DNA of 64,000 bases from Romanomermis culicivorax (taxonomy: Eukaryota > Nematoda > Enoplea > Mermithida > Mermithidae). Positions within the stretch are counted from its first letter, which is position 1; each line of letters starts with the position of its first letter. The translations under genes were made by a program, and so were the position numbers. Positions 61,111 through 64,000 of this stretch are shown in pieces. The notes under the pieces are model-generated. The model worked only from the letters and a program-made list of their open reading frames with translations, searched no databases and was not told the origin of the DNA. The stretch covers positions 856,011 to 920,010 of the forward strand of contig CAWUHX010000142.1 of NCBI GenBank assembly GCA_963922205.1, in the 5' to 3' direction.

Positions 61111-64000
61111 ATGCCTTCTTCGACTCCAGTTTCCCCGCGTTTATTGGATTATAATAAAACGACTCCATCTAAATCTGCGGAAACAGACACCAGTGACCAA
61201 GAGCCGCACGGCGCCACATCTATGACCGCTCCAACCTTCGTCGAAGCGTGCGGTCAATGCGACGAAGAAGCCGTGGCGTATTATTTAAAGAACGAAGGAG
61301 CCAATAGGGCCACATTAAACGCAAGGGACAAAACGGGAAAGGTAGAACGATTTTCCATACTGTAGTGATTTTTATTTTCTGTTACTTCTTTAGGTAAGAA
61401 TTTTGTGATCGAATCATATTGTTTCACAAACTCTATTTTCACTTACTGTTCCTGTTTGTCTCTGTAACAATTTTTTATTGTTTGGTTGTTCATGTTTTCA
61501 TGTTTCGAGACTCAGAGCGCAGGAAGTGAGAAAGATTTTTCGAAGCACAATTTTTTTTATGTTCTGTTGTCTCTCATGTTGTTGGCCTATCTGCTACAGT
61601 CAATTTGCGGAAAAAGTGTCCGTGAATGTTTCGAAGTCTCTCAAGAAAAAATTAAGTATTAGTATCTTTTACCGACTTCAAAGGTTTTTCGTGTACTTTT
61701 CTGCTCTTATAATCAAACTCTGCGAAGCTGATTATGTCTTGATGCAGCAGGCGGCTCATGTCCTTGAAACAACTACCTTCTTCTTATTGTTGTTCCTATT
61801 TTCATTTTCTTCAATACTCTTTATATGTTTTGATTTTATAATATTTCATTTGCATTGAATTTTTATTCTTTTTTCGTACTCAATTCATTATGTTATTTCT
61901 TGTTCTTGTTGTCGTGTTTCTTGTTCACGCTTTTACCTGTTTGCCATATTTCAGGTATATTTTCTAACTATACCGTTTCTTTACCGTTCTTGTTTTAGTC
62001 TTATTTCTGCTTTGTTCATATTGTTTTCTCGTTCTTCCTGTTTTACTGGTCTTTCCTTATATTTCTGAAATTTGGTTCTGCCTTCCTCATTATTTCTTAC
62101 TCTTATATTTTTTATTCTCGAATTCTTATTTTATCCTATTTTTCCTTGTTCCTTCACTATTGATACAAATAAATAGATTTTTCCAGACTTCTAGCCATTG
62201 AAATGTCTAAAGTTTCACTAAATTTCTTTATTTCGATCCGGTAGAAACATCTTCAAAGTTTTGCTATCGGAAAAACTGACGACGATTAGCATTCTGGCCT
62301 AAAATTTACTGTATTTTTCTCATTATCTGTCAGTAGTTCTTGTCAGCTGACGTGACTGGGAAAGTTTCACCCGTGAAGAGAAACATATTTGTTCGAAATT
62401 AATTGAGCGAATGCATACTGCAGGCTGACGGTTTTTATCCAGAATAATGAAAACTATTTGTTCAACATCATGTGGATTGATTTTTTGCCGAGGAGTTCTG
62501 ACCGGTAGCACTCAGCCAGATATTTTTTTAATCGGAACTATGTTGCATTCTGAAACTTTTTATTGTGAATTTATTGTTCATTGTGTATGCATAACAAATA
62601 AGCAAGATTTAATCTTATATTTGTTTCAAGACTGGTTTGAGTCATGCTTGCGCCAATGGGTTTACCACTATAGTCAAACTCATTCAACAAAAACAGTATT
62701 TGATCGACGTCAATTTGGCTGACAACGAAGGCAACACGCCGTTAATTTTCGCTTCGCAGGCTGGTAATTTTGTTTTTTATCTAGAGTTGTATCACCGAAT
62801 CACTTTTTTCTTTGTTATTGACGTTCTTTCTGTTCGTTTCCTCACGCTGTTTGACCATGAAAAAGAGATTTTGATGAAGATCAGTTTGGTCTCCTTCCTG
62901 ATTAATTTATTACATTTTGTGTCTTCTATATCCCATGAAAAAATTGATTTTACTTGACTTTTGAGATGATCAGTTGTGAGTTTTTAAATAAGATTGTCTA
63001 AACCGTTTCAGTGTATAACGATTTTTGGACTCAAATGCCGTCCCACCGTTATTTCTTCAAGGATATGTGATCTAAAAAGCTTGCGCGTTTGCGATCAAAC
63101 TCATAACTGAAACGTTTTTTTGGCTCACATCACGTTACAATGAGGAAGAAAAATAGTTGGCAATGAAAAAGTATGAAAATTATTACAAAACCATTAAAAA
63201 ATTAGGTGGAAGAAGAACAGGTTTATAAAAACAATACCAGAATAGTGAAGTTGACGAAGCAGTGTAAACAATCGGATTGAATTCCATTCTTTGCGAACTG
63301 ATCGACCTATGTTGAATAAGTAGAAAGGCAGTCCCATATGTTTCAGTTTCAATTTTAGCTCATATGTTTCCTGTTGAACCAAATACTTAGCATATGATAG
63401 TAAATATTTGTGAGCCTACAACGCTTACTATTTTTAGTAAAAAATCGTACAGCAAAAGCTTTATGTAGACGAATTTGAGGACGATACTTACTTTTTGATT
63501 TTCAATTTACAATCATTTTATGGAAAAAGAATATAGTTCTAATGTCGTTTAAGTCTTAAAAGCAAATTCTCGTTAATAATATTTCTGTAATCACCTGAAT
63601 TCAGTTCATATTTTGATACTTACTAAAACAACTGTCATTTTTTATGCTCTATTTTCCCAAACTATGCAATGGTCACACATGACGACAGTTTTCTGGAGTA
63701 AAGCCCGCTTGCAAAGGCCCAGCGTCAAGTCATTATTTTATAGTCAATGCTCTCAAAAAGCAAGAAATCAAAATCATATTTATGTTGACTGAAATTTTGT
63801 ATTTTTTCCCTGTCGAATCACTATGTAGATAGCGCCATCTGCCAAGATGATTTTTGGACGATGATTGCTAATTTTCAGTCAACATATCTCATTATCTTTC
63901 AAATTTGATGTATTCATCCACGCTCTACTGCCAATTTCACAAATTATGTTGTTTTTGCAGGCCATTTCGACATAGTGAAATTATTGGTCAACAAGTTTTC
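61111..64000 (+). CDS. Ankyrin-repeat protein, ANKRD33-like, 5' part (runs off window)
   Basis: Exons are 61111-61341 (ATG; 77 codons, phase 0; an upstream acceptor CATTCAG at about 61099 suggests a 5' untranslated exon), 62631-62763 and 63961 to the window end; phases agree. The first exon is Ser/Thr/Pro-rich, then FVEACGQCDEEAVAYYLKN begins the ankyrin array. Next come GKTGLSHACANGFTTIVKLI, VNLADNEGNTPLIFASQAG and GHFDIVKLLVNKF, standard ankyrin helices and hairpins. The order and spacing resemble vertebrate ANKRD33/ANKRD33B, which act in photoreceptor or nuclear regulation, but function here is not shown. Intron 1 contains an extended T/C-rich tract (about 61380-62160). Confidence 0.8.
63300..63540. 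mobile_element. MITE family M1 copy (ankyrin gene intron 2)
   Basis: Contains the family marks 'tttcctgttgaacc', 'catatgatagta..tttgtgagcc' and 'aaagctttatgtagacg', ending 'tcattttatggaaaaagaatatag'. The left end is eroded. Confidence 0.55.

Overview
This is a eukaryotic, almost certainly invertebrate metazoan, nuclear window. It is AT-rich, with spliced genes using GT-AG introns (about 55 bp to several kb), and it is heavily loaded with transposable elements. The species cannot be named from the sequence. The host genes lie on the + strand and the two large retrotransposons on the - strand.

Layout. 1-2.7 kb: an inverted minisatellite palindrome followed by dispersed repeats. 2.78-20.37 kb: a complete 16-exon holocarboxylase synthetase (biotin-protein ligase, HLCS) gene. 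Every exon phase in my model fits, giving 3288 nt (1095 aa). Its introns hold a tandem pair of tRNA-derived SINEs, hAT-like MITEs with 8-bp target duplications, and several other repeat families. 21.5-36.1 kb: a young Ty3/Gypsy-type LTR retrotransposon (element 1; 612-bp LTRs, 4 differences, CTTA target duplication). It carries gag-pol plus a large extra reading frame in the place where env would sit. 36.1-41.7 kb: MITEs and a 97-bp tandem array. 41.7-51.05 kb: a MITE with TTA target duplication, split by a second Ty3/Gypsy element (element 2; 592-bp LTRs, 3 differences, GGCT target duplication). 51-61 kb: exons of one or more unrecognised + strand genes, with possible cyclic-nucleotide-binding-domain similarity, among many MITEs and degenerate SINEs. 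61.1-64 kb: the 5' exons of an ankyrin-repeat gene resembling ANKRD33, running off the window end.

The most interesting object is element 1. Downstream of pol lies a spliced reading frame (exon 1 28173-28053, exon 2 from 27368). It starts with a DEDDy-type 3'-5' exonuclease-like domain (RNase D/WRN-like motifs). The same frame then runs about 4.5 kb through a Pro-rich/acidic/coiled-coil part, an unrecognised Trp-rich helical part and an RGG-rich tail. Four in-frame stop codons (TGA, TAG, TGA, TAA) interrupt it, with no frameshift. DEDDy exonuclease ORF3s have been reported in bdelloid rotifer LTR elements, so the association has a precedent, but this long fusion is not one I recognise. Element 2 also has a single in-frame TGA, inside conserved Gag. 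Most LTR-LTR differences are CpG transitions, so methylation-driven decay (CGA to TGA) is the simplest explanation for the TGA stops. Stop-codon readthrough remains testable.
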